Origin: Streptomyces peucetius
GTDB lineage: Bacteria; Actinomycetota; Actinomycetes; Streptomycetales; Streptomycetaceae
Assembly: GCF_025854275.1 (NCBI RefSeq)
Contig: NZ_CP107567.1
Span: 496,001 to 560,000 of the forward strand
Reading direction: 5' to 3'
Length of the DNA stretch: 64,000 nucleotides
The notes beneath the pieces were generated by a model. The model saw only the letters and a list, made by a program, of their open reading frames with translations. It did not search any database and had not been told where the DNA came from. The translations under genes and the position numbers were made by a program. Numbering within the stretch: position 1 is the first letter of the stretch; each line of letters starts with the position of its first letter. Of the stretch, positions 34,093 through 42,791 are shown piece by piece.

Positions 34093-34761
34093 TCACGGGG
34101 CGGCGCGCAGGTCCCGGTCGTCCGGGGGGCCGGTGCCCGGTGCCGGCGGGTGTCGTACGGTCCAGGCGAGGAGCGTGACGGAGGCGACTGCCGCGACGGC
34201 GCACCAGGTGGAGACGAAGGCCGTGTTCCACAGCAGCGCGCAGACGACGGCGCCGGCCGCCACGAGCAGGCCGAGGATCCGCAGCACGCGGTCGGCGGCG
34301 AGCAGCAGGGCGCCGACGGCGGCCACGAGGTAGGCGGCGATCAGGAGCGGGGCGTGGGGGAGGTCGACGGCGTAGCCCACGGTGTGCCGGCGGACGTCGG
34401 CGATCACGGTGCCGGTGGAGAGCCGCAGCGCGAGCGCGGCGGCGGTCGCGGCGCCGACGGCGGCCGGGACGAGCAGGCGCCGTCATGTCGCGGGCGGTGC
34501 GGCGAGCACTACGCCGCAGGGCACCCAGAGGGCGAGTACGGGCAGGGCGATGACGGCCCAGGCGGTGGTGGCGGGTCTGGCGCCGCCGCCGGAGTGCCAT
34601 ACGGCCGACTCGACGATCTGGTGGGCGCCGAGCAGGAGCGGCAGCGCGGCAAGGGGCAGGTCGCGCGCCCGTCGGCGGTGTGCGGTGACCGCCACGGCGG
34701 CAGCGCCGACGGCGGCGATGCCCGTGCCGGCCACGAGGTCGGCCGTCGCACTCCAGCACAT
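34093..34761 (-). pseudogene. DUF6629-type membrane protein interrupted by an in-frame TGA
   Basis: From ATG 34761 the frame starts MCWSATADLVAGTGIAAVGA, the typical DUF6629 start, and continues over several hydrophobic helices to a TGA at 34485-34483. The same frame then continues without loss: RRLLVPAAVGAATAAALALR, LLIAAYLVAAVGALLLAADR and WNTAFVSTWCAVAAVASVT, ending at 34093. So one nonsense codon divides an otherwise intact gene of about 222 codons. It may be a real mutation, a sequencing error, or readthrough; a GGA-to-TGA change would explain it. Confidence 0.75.
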
Positions 34762-35488
34762 GCCGCTCACGGTACGACGGTCGGGTTCCGGACACCTGTG
34801 GGCGCTGCGCGAACGTGAGTGATTGAGGCATAAAGGAGTTGTCGACGGGGCCGTCGGCGCGGCCCGGCACGGCGTGCGCGCTCCGGTCCGGGCGTCCGGC
34901 CGGACGCGGGGTACGAAGGGGGCGGCACTCTTGACGGCCCCGGCCGGCGGATGCGCGCGGGAACCGGGATGTGCGGAAGCCACTGCAACGTCTTGCCGAC
35001 GCGAATGAAACGTTGCAATGGGCAATCGTGGGGCGTCGACCGGGCCGCTCTCCACGGGTTCCCGGGCTCGCTCGATGCTGAGCTGCCGAAACGGCGTGCG
35101 GCATTCCGGTTACCGGCCGGCGCGCGCCTCCGTCCGGGGGCGCACCGCGCCCCGGCGGGCGCGTCGGCCGAGTCCGTGTCAGCAAACGGTTCGTGGCCTT
35201 TGCTCAGGCCCCGCCGAAGCCCCGCTTCGTAACCGGCCCCCCGCCGCTCCGGACCGACGGCGCGAGGGCGGTGGCGGGCGCTCCGGGCTCCTGTCACGGC
35301 GCGCGCTCGGTGTACGCGCGTAGAGCGGCCGAAAGGCGATCTTGTCGCGGAGCGTCCGGGAGCCCAGGATTCTTTCCGCGGCGGTTGTCAGGCTCATGAC
35401 GCAAGTCCCTGTGTCTCCGGGTCCGGCAGCCGGCGTTCGACGGGCCCTCCCACCCAGCGGGCCCCGGATTCCCCCACCGGAGGATGCA
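34762..35488. other. Long promoter-side intergenic region before the secreted protease
   Basis: About 730 bp between the DUF6629 start and the protease start. The only structure I see is the inverted repeat at 34984. Frames on both strands are GC-rich noise; one leftward frame from ATG 35397 begins plausibly ([20 protein letters not shown]) but loses sense after about 30 codons. Confidence 0.4.
34984..35017. repeat. Inverted repeat with spaced arms, possible regulator site
   Basis: TGCAACGT (34984-34991) and ACGTTGCA (35010-35017) are perfect inverted arms separated by 18 bp in the leader upstream of the protease gene. TTGCAATGGGCAA overlaps the right arm. It could be a transcription-factor site; no matching regulator gene is adjacent. 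Confidence 0.35.
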
Positions 35489-36406
35489 GTGAACTTCAAG
35501 CGCCTTTCCCCCCTCGGCAGCGTCTCGAGAGGTGCGCGGCTGATCGCCGTCGCTTCCGCACTCGTGGCCGCCTCCGCGCTTGCCGTCCCGTCCGCAGTGG
35601 CCGAACCGGCCGACGCGCCGCGGGCCACCACCGCCCAGCTCGCCCAGGCCGGCCAGGCGGTCCTCGGGGCCGACGTGGCCGGCACCGCCTGGTACACCGA
35701 CAAGGAGAGCGGCAAGCTCGTCGTCACGGCGGACTCCACCGTCTCCGCCGACGAGATCGCCAGGATCAAGAAGGCCGCGGGCGACCGCGCCGGCGCGCTG
35801 GAGATCAAGCGCACGCCCGGCACCTTCAACAAGCTCATCGCCGGCGGCCAGGCCATCTACGCGGGCGGCGGACGCTGTTCGCTCGGCTTCAACGTCCGCA
35901 GCGGCAGCACGTACTACGCCCTGACGGCAGGCCACTGCACGAACATCGGCTCCACCTGGTACACCAACTCCTCGAACACCACGGTGCTCGGCACCCGGGC
36001 GGGTTCCAGCTTCCCGAACAACGACTACGGCATCATCCGCCACTCCAACGCCTCCGCGGCGGACGGCCGTGTCTACCTCTACAACGGCAGCTACCGTGAC
36101 ATCACCGGTGCCGGCAACGCCTACGTCGGCCAGACCGTCCAGCGCAGCGGCAGCACCACAGGCCTGCACAGCGGCCGGGTCACCGGCCTCAACGCGACCG
36201 TCAACTACGGCGGCGGCGACGTCGTCTACGGCATGATCCAGACCAACGTCTGCGCCGAGCCCGGCGACAGCGGCGGCGCCCTGTTCTCCGGCAGCACCGC
36301 CCTCGGCCTGACCTCCGGCGGCAGCGGCAACTGCTCCTCGGGCGGCACCACGTTCTTCCAGCCCGTCACCGAGGCTCTCAGCCGCTACGGCGTGAGCGTC
36401 TTCTAA
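35489..36406 (+). CDS. Secreted S1-family serine protease (streptogrisin B-like)
   Basis: 305 residues from GTG 35489 with GGAGG upstream. A signal peptide ([20 protein letters not shown]) and a propeptide are followed by mature sequence from about residue 117 ([20 protein letters not shown]). The catalytic triad is His149 in TAGHC, Asp179 in NNDYGII and Ser261 in PGDSGGAL; cysteines pair around the His and Ser as in streptogrisins. The propeptide ([20 protein letters not shown]) is the alpha-lytic-protease type. It is made as a zymogen, secreted and auto-processed. A strong terminator follows. Confidence 0.93.
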   Translation: MNFKRLSPLGSVSRGARLIAVASALVAASALAVPSAVAEPADAPRATTAQLAQAGQAVLGADVAGTAWYTDKESGKLVVTADSTVSADEIARIKKAAGDRAGALEIKRTPGTFNKLIAGGQAIYAGGGRCSLGFNVRSGSTYYALTAGHCTNIGSTWYTNSSNTTVLGTRAGSSFPNNDYGIIRHSNASAADGRVYLYNGSYRDITGAGNAYVGQTVQRSGSTTGLHSGRVTGLNATVNYGGGDVVYGMIQTNVCAEPGDSGGALFSGSTALGLTSGGSGNCSSGGTTFFQPVTEALSRYGVSVF

Positions 36407-36428
36407 AACCTCCCCCCACGGCCTGCGG

Positions 36429-36461
36429 CCGGCGGTCCGCCACCCCTGGGCGGACCGCCGG
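36429..36461. terminator. Strong hairpin after the protease gene
   Basis: CCGGCGGTCCGCC (36429-36441) pairs perfectly with GGCGGACCGCCGG (36449-36461) around a 7-nt loop, 22 bp after the stop codon. It is a typical Streptomyces terminator without a long T-run. Confidence 0.88.
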
Positions 36462-36528
36462 TCTTCGCCGTTGTCAGTGGGGTCGGCCATGCTTGACAGG
36501 TCGACACTTTCACGAGGGGAAGCGCGAG

Positions 36529-36762
36529 ATGACCGATCCCGAGACCGCCGCCGCCCAGGCGTACGTACGACTGCTGCAGACCACCAGGGCCGTTCTCGCC
36601 GACCCGCAGCAGGCACCGCTCGCCGTCCCGCTGCTGACGGTGCCGATGGCCGAGGCCGACGACGCCCTGCGCGCCGCCGGACTCGCGGGCAACGAGGCGG
36701 ACTTCTTCCGACTGCTCGCGACGCTGCATCCCGCCGGCCGTGAGGGCAGAAGGGCGGCCTGA
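36529..36762 (+). CDS. Small conserved hypothetical protein
   Basis: 77 residues from ATG 36529 (GAGGGGAAG upstream; a longer frame from 36493 has no good site). It is Ala/Leu-rich and helical (AAAQAYVRLLQTTRAVLADP, DDALRAAGLAGNEADFFRLL), cytosolic, with no motif I recognise. It is flanked on both sides by terminator hairpins (36429, 36771), so it forms its own transcription unit. Confidence 0.6.
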   Translation: MTDPETAAAQAYVRLLQTTRAVLADPQQAPLAVPLLTVPMAEADDALRAAGLAGNEADFFRLLATLHPAGREGRRAA

Positions 36763-36770
36763 GCGGTGCA

Positions 36771-36806
36771 GGTCCTCGCCTGAGTACGCGTACTCAGGCG
36801 AGGACC
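36771..36806. terminator. 36-bp perfect palindrome
   Basis: GGTCCTCGCCTGAGTACG and its exact reverse complement CGTACTCAGGCGAGGACC abut at 36788/36789, beginning 8 bp after the stop codon of the small gene. As RNA it would form an 18-bp stem with a minimal loop. It is likely a terminator; its core TGAGTACGCGTACTCA might instead be an operator for the lipoprotein gene. Confidence 0.7.
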
Positions 36807-36877
36807 GTCCCGGCCGACGACAATCGCACGGCACGCCATCGTCCGTCTCCACGTCGCCAGGAACGGAGCAACTCGCT

Positions 36878-37498
36878 GTGGGACTTCCCTTCCGTGCCGC
36901 CGCCGCGGCCGCTCTCCTCGCCGTCGCCCTGACCGGATGCGGCACCGAGGCGTCGCCCACTGCGTCCGGGTCCGGCGCGGGCACGTCGGCGCGGCAGGAC
37001 GCGGCAGAGGCGGAGAGCGAGGCGCGGGCCCGGCACGACCGGATGTTCACGGACGTCGCGGCCCGCTGCGCGGGCCGCGGGGAGCCCGTGGACCCGACGC
37101 CGTCCCGTACGGCCGAGAACCGCCACGAGGACGGCGGCCCGCAGCCGGAGAATCCTCGGTACGCCGAGAATCACGCCTTCAAGCAGCAGGCGCCGATGGA
37201 CGGCGACGCGCTGTGCAGGGGCACGGCGCACGCGGACCGCATCGCACGGGAACTGACCGTCCCCGGCGGCTCCGCGGCTCCGGACGCCCAGCGGGTTCTG
37301 GACGGGCTGATCGGGCTCGGATACCCGAAGAAGAGCGTGCACGTCTCCCAGTGGTCGGACCGTGTGCGGTTCACGGTGTCGGTCCCCGAGGCCGGTCCGT
37401 GCGTCACCGGAGACATCGTCGCCGGGCAGGACACGGAGGTGTCACCGCACGGCGTGTACCTGGAGGGCGGGTGCGTCGAACCGGTCGGCGGGCACTGA
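36878..37498 (+). CDS. Lipoprotein of unknown function
   Basis: 206 residues from GTG 36878. AAAAALLAVALTGCGTEASP is a lipoprotein signal with Cys22-type lipobox (L-T-G-C). The mature part has an Ala/Glu-rich linker and then a domain with VLDGLIGLGYPKKSVHVSQW and VRFTVSVPEAGPCVTGDIVA containing a possible disulfide pair. It is anchored on the outer face of the membrane. The 3' end overlaps the converging ATP-binding gene by 57 bp, which is unusual but leaves both products complete. Confidence 0.75.
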   Translation: MGLPFRAAAAAALLAVALTGCGTEASPTASGSGAGTSARQDAAEAESEARARHDRMFTDVAARCAGRGEPVDPTPSRTAENRHEDGGPQPENPRYAENHAFKQQAPMDGDALCRGTAHADRIARELTVPGGSAAPDAQRVLDGLIGLGYPKKSVHVSQWSDRVRFTVSVPEAGPCVTGDIVAGQDTEVSPHGVYLEGGCVEPVGGH

Positions 37499-37954
37499 CT
37501 CCAGGGGCAGCGGCCTGAACTCGCGGACCGGCGGCTGCGGCGCCTGAGGACCGGACAGCACGCGCTGCGGCTCCTTGACGCGCCGGCTGAACCAGATCAC
37601 CTTGCCCTCTTCCGTGGCGCAGGTGCCCCAGCTGTCGCTGAGCCTCGCGACCCTCGCGAGCCCGCCCCGTGTCGGGGACGAGGTGCGCAGCCGGGGGAGG
37701 GTCCGATCGCGGTCGGAGACGGAGGCGCCGAGATGGCGGCCCGTCCAACGCAACTCGACCACACACGTCTTGTCGCCCTCGACATGGTCGACGACATTGC
37801 CGACAAGCTCGTCGATGGCGCTGCATACCGGCATGACATGGGTGTCGAGGCCCCAGTACTTCAGGTGCGCCGCGACGATGCGGCGGATCTGAGGAATGCG
37901 CTCAGGGGAGGCCGGCACTTCGATTCTGTACTGGCACGCAACCGGAACGTTCAT
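37442..37954 (-). CDS. Anti-sigma-factor-type (RsbW-like) ATP-binding protein
   Basis: 170 residues. CSAIDELVGNVVDHVEGDKT is the N-box of the HATPase_c fold (E-L-x-x-N), and VELRWTGRHLGASVSDRDRT provides the G1 region with the V-x-D-x-x motif. LARVARLSDSWGTCATEEGK and VIWFSRRV complete the fold. Proteins of this kind act as serine kinases of anti-anti-sigma factors, or simply as regulators, in Streptomyces. Adjacent to the FHA/ABC gene but divergent from it. Converges with, and overlaps, the lipoprotein gene. Confidence 0.85.
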   Translation of the reverse strand: MNVPVACQYRIEVPASPERIPQIRRIVAAHLKYWGLDTHVMPVCSAIDELVGNVVDHVEGDKTCVVELRWTGRHLGASVSDRDRTLPRLRTSSPTRGGLARVARLSDSWGTCATEEGKVIWFSRRVKEPQRVLSGPQAPQPPVREFRPLPLESVPADRFDAPALQVHAVR

Positions 37955-38208
37955 GACCGTGGCTCCTCACCGCGACGGCCCGTCATTCGTATATGGCCCC
38001 CGAGTACGAAGGGTGAGCCTGTGTCGCTTCTGGGTAACCCTCAGGGTGCACCGGCCCCCCGCCGCCCGCAACACGCGGCCGCAAGGGGCCACTCGAATTC
38101 CCGCCCGTTCCAGCACGTTTCCCGCCCGCGCCGCCCTTGCGGCGCGGGCGGCCGGAGCCGGCGCAGCACCACGGAGCGCGGAACGGTACATATCGCTAGA
38201 ATTCGAAC

Positions 38209-40749
38209 ATGGCAGAGCGGTCTCACACGCCGGCCGCGCCCGCACTCGTCGTGGAGACCGACACCGGTTCCACGGTGCTGGATCCGACCCGGGCGTATCA
38301 CGTCGGGCGTGACCCCCTGAGCGACATCGTGATCGACGACGCGCGCGTGTCCTGGCACCACGCGGTCCTCCACATCGTCGAGGGGCACTGGACGCTGGCC
38401 GACGAGAACAGCACCAACGGCACGTACACCGACGGCCACCGGATCCACGAGTGGGGTGTCGGGCCCGGCAGCGTCATCCGCTTCGGCAGCGCCGCCGACG
38501 GCCCGCGGGCCGTGCTGACGGAGCCGGCCCCGGCGCCCGGCGAACCACTCCACGCCCGGCCGCTGCCCGCGGAACCCGAGCCCGTCGCACCACCGGCCGG
38601 CGAGCCGCCGCCTCCAGAACCCCGTCCCGCCGTACCGCCGGCCGAGGAGCCGCCGCCTGGCGAGGCGGCGCCCGCGGAACCCCTCCCCGCCGAGCCACCG
38701 CCCGCGGAACCCCTCCCCGCCCGGCCGCTGCCCGCCGCGGGGCGGCCGTCCGGCGTCGTTCTGCCCTCCGCCACAGGGACCTTCCGCAGGCCCACCAGCG
38801 TGCGACCGATCCCGGCCCGCACCGTGCGCATCGGCCGGTCACCCGACAACGAACTCGTCGTCGACGACCTGGTCGTCTCCCGCCGCCACGCCGAGCTGCG
38901 CTCACTCGCCGACGGGACGTACGAGATCGTCGACCTCGGCAGCCACAACGGCACCTACCTCAACGGCCTGCCCGTCGGCCGGGCCCCCGTGCTGCCCGGC
39001 GACATCATCGGCATCGGGCACTCGGCGTTCGTCCTCGTCGGCGACGAGCTGCAGCAGTTCGTCGACACCGGCGAAATCTCCCTCGACGTGCAGGACCTGG
39101 CGGTCTCGGTCGACCGGGGCCGCAAGGTGCTCCTGGACCACGTCTCGTTCCCCGTCGGCGAGAAGTGTCTGCTCGCCGTCGTCGGACCGAGCGGCGCGGG
39201 AAAGTCCACCCTGCTGAACGCCCTCACCGGACTGCGGCCCGCCGACCAGGGCACCGTCCTGTACGACGGGCGCGACCTGTACCGCGACTACGCCGAGCTG
39301 CGCCGCCGCATCGGGCTCGTCCCGCAGGACGACATCCTCCACGCGCAGCTGACGGTGCGCCGCGCCCTCGCCTACGCCGCCGAACTGCGCTTCCCTCAGG
39401 ACACCGACCGGTCCGAGCGGGAGGCCCGGGTCGCCGAGGTGATCCGGGAACTGGGCCTGGAGCAGCGGGCGGACCAGCCGATCCACAGCCTCTCCGGCGG
39501 CCAGCGCAAGCGGGTCAGTGTGGCGCTCGAACTGCTGACGAAACCGTCCCTGCTCTTCCTCGACGAACCGACGTCGGGGCTCGACCCCGGCATGGACCGC
39601 TCGGTCATGCACATGCTCCGTGACCTGGCCGACGACGGGCGCACGGTCGTCGTGGTGACCCACAGCGTGCTCAGCCTGGACGTCTGCGACCGGCTCCTGG
39701 TCCTCGCTCCGGGCGGCCGGATCGCCTACTACGGGCCGCCGGCCGACGCCCTCGGGTTCTTCGGTTTCGCGCAGTGGCCGGAGGCGTTCGAGGCCTTCGA
39801 GGGCGACCGGGGCCGGGACTGGGCGGGGACGTACCGCGCGTCGCGGTTCAACCGGCAGTACATCGTGGGCTCGACCGCCCAGCCGCACCTGCCGCCGGCC
39901 CCGGCCCCCGGGCCGGTGCCGCCGCCTCCGAAGAACCAGAGCTGGGGCGCCCAGCTGCGCACGCTGGTGCGCAGGTACACGGCCGCACTGAGCGCGGACC
40001 GCACGTTCCTCGTCATCATGATCGCCCTGCCGTTCGTGATGGGGGCGATGGCCCGCGCGCTGGCCGGAAACCGGCTCGACCGCGAGTCGGCCATGAACGC
40101 CCTGCTCATCCTCTGCGTCGGCGGCGTACTCACCGGCGCGGCGAACGCGGTACGCGAGCTGGTCAAGGAGCGGGCGATCTACCAGCGGGAGAGGGCCGTC
40201 GGTCTGTCCCGGTCCGCGTACCTGATGTCCAAGGTCGTGGTGCTGGGGACGGTCACGGTGCTTCAGGCGATCGTGCTGACCCTCGTCGCCCTGGCCGGTG
40301 TCGACCTCGGCGCCCCCGGCGGCGAAGGCGTCCTGCTGCCGCCGCTGCTGGAGATCACTCTCGCGGTGGCGCTGCTGTCGTTCACGGCGATGATGCTGGG
40401 TCTGCTGGTCTCCGCCGTGGTCCGCAAGGAGGAGGTCACCATGCCGCTGCTGGTGCTCCTCGCCATCGTGCAGGTGGTCTTCTGCGGCGCGCTGCTCAAG
40501 CTGGACGGTGTGGCGGTCGTCGAGCAGCTGGCGTGGCTGGTCCCGTCCCGGTGGGCGCTGGCGGCGATGGCCGGCACGATCGGCCTCGGACGGATCGTGC
40601 CCGGGGAGTTGACCGCCGATCCGCTCTTCGAGCACTCGGCGGGCGTGTGGCTGCTGGACATGGGGATGCTGCTGGTGCTGTCGGCTCTCTTCGGCGTCCT
40701 CGTCGCCCGCCTGCTCCGCCGCCACGAACCCGCCGTCATGCGGAAGTAG
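38209..40749 (+). CDS. FHA-domain ABC-2-type transporter (ATPase and permease fused)
   Basis: 846 residues. FHA domain 1 (about 20-95) has YHVGRDPLSDIVIDDARVSW and DENSTNGTYTDG. A Pro/Glu-rich linker (100-185) follows, then FHA domain 2 (205-275) with RIGRSPDNELVVDDLVVSRR and SHNGTYLNG. The ABC domain (295-520) has Walker A GPSGAGKST, signature LSGGQRKR and Walker B LLFLDEPTSGLD. An ABC2 permease with about six helices ends the protein. FHA domains bind phospho-threonine, so transport is likely switched by the kinase encoded two genes downstream. It starts a cluster with a repeat protein and a Ser/Thr kinase. The substrate is unknown. Confidence 0.93.
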   Translation: MAERSHTPAAPALVVETDTGSTVLDPTRAYHVGRDPLSDIVIDDARVSWHHAVLHIVEGHWTLADENSTNGTYTDGHRIHEWGVGPGSVIRFGSAADGPRAVLTEPAPAPGEPLHARPLPAEPEPVAPPAGEPPPPEPRPAVPPAEEPPPGEAAPAEPLPAEPPPAEPLPARPLPAAGRPSGVVLPSATGTFRRPTSVRPIPARTVRIGRSPDNELVVDDLVVSRRHAELRSLADGTYEIVDLGSHNGTYLNGLPVGRAPVLPGDIIGIGHSAFVLVGDELQQFVDTGEISLDVQDLAVSVDRGRKVLLDHVSFPVGEKCLLAVVGPSGAGKSTLLNALTGLRPADQGTVLYDGRDLYRDYAELRRRIGLVPQDDILHAQLTVRRALAYAAELRFPQDTDRSEREARVAEVIRELGLEQRADQPIHSLSGGQRKRVSVALELLTKPSLLFLDEPTSGLDPGMDRSVMHMLRDLADDGRTVVVVTHSVLSLDVCDRLLVLAPGGRIAYYGPPADALGFFGFAQWPEAFEAFEGDRGRDWAGTYRASRFNRQYIVGSTAQPHLPPAPAPGPVPPPPKNQSWGAQLRTLVRRYTAALSADRTFLVIMIALPFVMGAMARALAGNRLDRESAMNALLILCVGGVLTGAANAVRELVKERAIYQRERAVGLSRSAYLMSKVVVLGTVTVLQAIVLTLVALAGVDLGAPGGEGVLLPPLLEITLAVALLSFTAMMLGLLVSAVVRKEEVTMPLLVLLAIVQVVFCGALLKLDGVAVVEQLAWLVPSRWALAAMAGTIGLGRIVPGELTADPLFEHSAGVWLLDMGMLLVLSALFGVLVARLLRRHEPAVMRK

Positions 40750-40761
40750 ACGGGCACCGAT

Positions 40762-41772
40762 ATGGCCGCCACCTGGGACTTCCGCCCCACACATGTCGTG
40801 CCGCAGGCGGGGATGCCCGCCTGGGAGGCACCGGACGTGTCCCGGCCGACGACGCCGCTCGACCCGCTGCTCCCGGTCCAGTTGGCCGAGCGGCGCGGCG
40901 ACTGGGGCCGGATCGTGTGCGCGAACAACTGGTCCGCGTGGGTCGACGGCCGCCTTCTGGTGCCCGTACCGCAGGAGCCGCCTGCCGCCGGCCGGCCTCC
41001 GGCGCGCACGGCCGACCCGCGGCCGCTGCTGGCCAGGGCCGGCGAGACGCTCGCCCGCTACCGGCGCGCGGTGGAGGACCTGGCGGACGGAGTGTCCGAC
41101 GGCGAGACGTTCCGGGACCGTACGCGGGGACTGCGGGTGGGGCTGGTCGTGGACGGCGAGTCGATGTGGCTGTACGACGCGGAGCACGAGCGCTGGGTGT
41201 ACTGCGACGGGCTCCGGCTGAACACGTTCGCGGCCTCGTCCGGGCCGTCCCAGCACGCGGACGCGCGGGGCGGGGACGACGCCGTCGTGCACGGCCGGGA
41301 CCCGGCCACCGGCCACGAACCGACACGCGTCGTTCCGCCCGGCGCACCGGGCGCGGCGCCGGCGGGGCCGGGGACGCCCGGCGGGGCGCCGCCCCCGACT
41401 CCCACGCGGGTCGTGACCCCCCAGACGCCACCCGGCGCCGGGGGCCGCGACGGCAGCGCGGACAGGGAGACCGAGCTCGTCGAGCAGCCCGCGCCGCGGG
41501 ACGAGGAGCGGCCCGACGCGCCCCGGGCCGTCGGACGGCCGGACGCGCCCCGGGCCGTCGAAGAACCCGATGCGCTGGGGGCCGTGGAGGAACCCGAAGC
41601 GACACGCGTCGTCGAACGACCTGCACAGCCCGACAGGACCCGGGCCGTGGAGCACCCCGACACGACGCCGGACGTGGACCAGCCGGACGCCACCCGGGCC
41701 GTCCAAGAGCCGGACGCCACCCGGGCCGTCGAGCACCCGGAGAGGCCGTCCGCCGGAGGCGGTGACCGTTGA
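40762..41772 (+). CDS. Repeat protein with TR(A/V)V motifs, unknown function
   Basis: 336 residues. The N-terminal ~160 residues form a compact domain (WGRIVCANNWSAWVDGRLLV, LVVDGESMWLYDAEHERWVY). The C-terminal half is disordered and Pro/Ala/Glu-rich, and holds PTRVVPP, PTRVVTP and a row of 9-residue repeats of the form PDATRAVEE between about residues 249 and 325. In several repeats Thr-Arg-Ala/Val-Val places a hydrophobic residue three after Thr, the spacing FHA domains favour. The gene lies between the FHA-ABC transporter and the kinase (12 bp after the first; start codon overlap with the second), so it is a good candidate phosphorylation target. No family is recognised. Confidence 0.75.
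   Translation: MAATWDFRPTHVVPQAGMPAWEAPDVSRPTTPLDPLLPVQLAERRGDWGRIVCANNWSAWVDGRLLVPVPQEPPAAGRPPARTADPRPLLARAGETLARYRRAVEDLADGVSDGETFRDRTRGLRVGLVVDGESMWLYDAEHERWVYCDGLRLNTFAASSGPSQHADARGGDDAVVHGRDPATGHEPTRVVPPGAPGAAPAGPGTPGGAPPPTPTRVVTPQTPPGAGGRDGSADRETELVEQPAPRDEERPDAPRAVGRPDAPRAVEEPDALGAVEEPEATRVVERPAQPDRTRAVEHPDTTPDVDQPDATRAVQEPDATRAVEHPERPSAGGGDR
41509..41736. repeat. Degenerate 27-bp tandem repeats (9-residue units)
   Basis: About eight units encode PDAPRAVGR, PDAPRAVEE, PDALGAVEE, PEATRVVER, PDRTRAVEH, PDTTPDVDQ, PDATRAVQE and PDATRAVEH (one is preceded by a 3-residue insertion). The repeats are in the disordered C-terminal half of the protein at 40762, directly before the kinase gene. 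Confidence 0.8.
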
Positions 41773-42791
41773 TGCCGCCGGCTCCCGACGTGACCGGCGG
41801 CAGGCCCTCCGACCTGGTCGGCCGGAGGGTGGCGGACTATCTGGTGGAGCGCGAGATCGGCCGCGGCGGCATGGCGGTGGTCTACCGCGCCCGCGATCTG
41901 CGCCTGGACCGCACCGTCGCGCTGAAGCTGCTCGCCCCCGAACTCGCGCGCAACGACACGTTCCGCAGACGGTTCACCCACGAGTCACGCGTCGCCGCCT
42001 CCATCGATCATCCGCACATCGTGCCCGTCTTCGAGGCCGGCGAGACGGACGGCCTTCTCTACATCGCCATGCGGTACGTCCCCGGGCAGGACCTGCGCGT
42101 GATGCTCGACCGCAAGGGCCCACTGCCCGCCCCGACGGCCGGGCGGATCGCCGCCCAGGTCGCGTCCGCCCTGGACGCGGCGCACGCGCACGACCTGGTG
42201 CACCGGGACGTGAAGCCGGGGAACATCCTGGTCGCGGAGGGCACGGACAGCGACCATCCCGAGCATGTCTACCTCACCGACTTCGGGCTGACGAAGAAGT
42301 CCCTTTCGCTGACCGGGTTCACGACGGTCGGCCAGTTCGTCGGCACGCTCGACTACGTGGCGCCGGAACAGATCTCCGGCCGGCCGGTGGACGGGCGGTG
42401 CGACGTCTACAGCCTCGGCTGCGTCGTCTTCGAGACGCTGGCCGGCGGCCCGCCGTTCCGGCGGGACGACGACATGGCGCTGCTCTGGGCACACCAGTTC
42501 GATCCGGCCCCGCCGCTGACCGTGCACCGGCCGGACCTGCCCGCCGGGGTCGACGCCGTCATGGCGAAGGCCCTCGCCAAGAGCCCCGAGGACCGCTACG
42601 GCTCCTGCGGCGAGTTCGTCGCGGCGCTGCGCGCCGCGGCCTCGGCCGCCGGAGCGGACGGGGGGAGCCACCGAGCGACCGGGGTGGCGGGCCGGGGCGC
42701 CCTGCCGCCCGGTGAGGCGGCACCGCCGCCTCAGCCGCCGCGCTGGGCGCTGCCCGTGTACCCCGGCTCGTCTCCGGCGGACGGTCACTGA
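41772..42791 (+). CDS. Soluble Ser/Thr protein kinase (PknB-like)
   Basis: 339 residues from ATG 41772, which overlaps the stop of the repeat-protein gene (TGATG). Kinase motifs are complete: GRGGMAVVYRARD (G-loop), VALKLL (Lys), HRDVKPGN (catalytic loop), DFGLTKK (Mg loop), GTLDYVAPEQ (activation/P+1) and DVYSLGCVVFETL. There is no transmembrane helix or extracellular domain; a Pro-rich tail ends the protein. It is the third gene of the FHA-ABC cluster and probably phosphorylates Thr residues that the FHA domains read. Confidence 0.94.
   Translation: MPPAPDVTGGRPSDLVGRRVADYLVEREIGRGGMAVVYRARDLRLDRTVALKLLAPELARNDTFRRRFTHESRVAASIDHPHIVPVFEAGETDGLLYIAMRYVPGQDLRVMLDRKGPLPAPTAGRIAAQVASALDAAHAHDLVHRDVKPGNILVAEGTDSDHPEHVYLTDFGLTKKSLSLTGFTTVGQFVGTLDYVAPEQISGRPVDGRCDVYSLGCVVFETLAGGPPFRRDDDMALLWAHQFDPAPPLTVHRPDLPAGVDAVMAKALAKSPEDRYGSCGEFVAALRAAASAAGADGGSHRATGVAGRGALPPGEAAPPPQPPRWALPVYPGSSPADGH

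Noticed and set aside
35179..35397. A leftward small frame beginning [15 protein letters not shown]
   Set aside because: Composition becomes Arg/Pro-rich after 30 codons and no family fits; kept out of the feature list.
38902..41736. A 944-codon leftward frame opposite the FHA transporter
   Set aside because: Antisense shadow of a GC-rich gene; Arg/His/Gln-rich without any domain.
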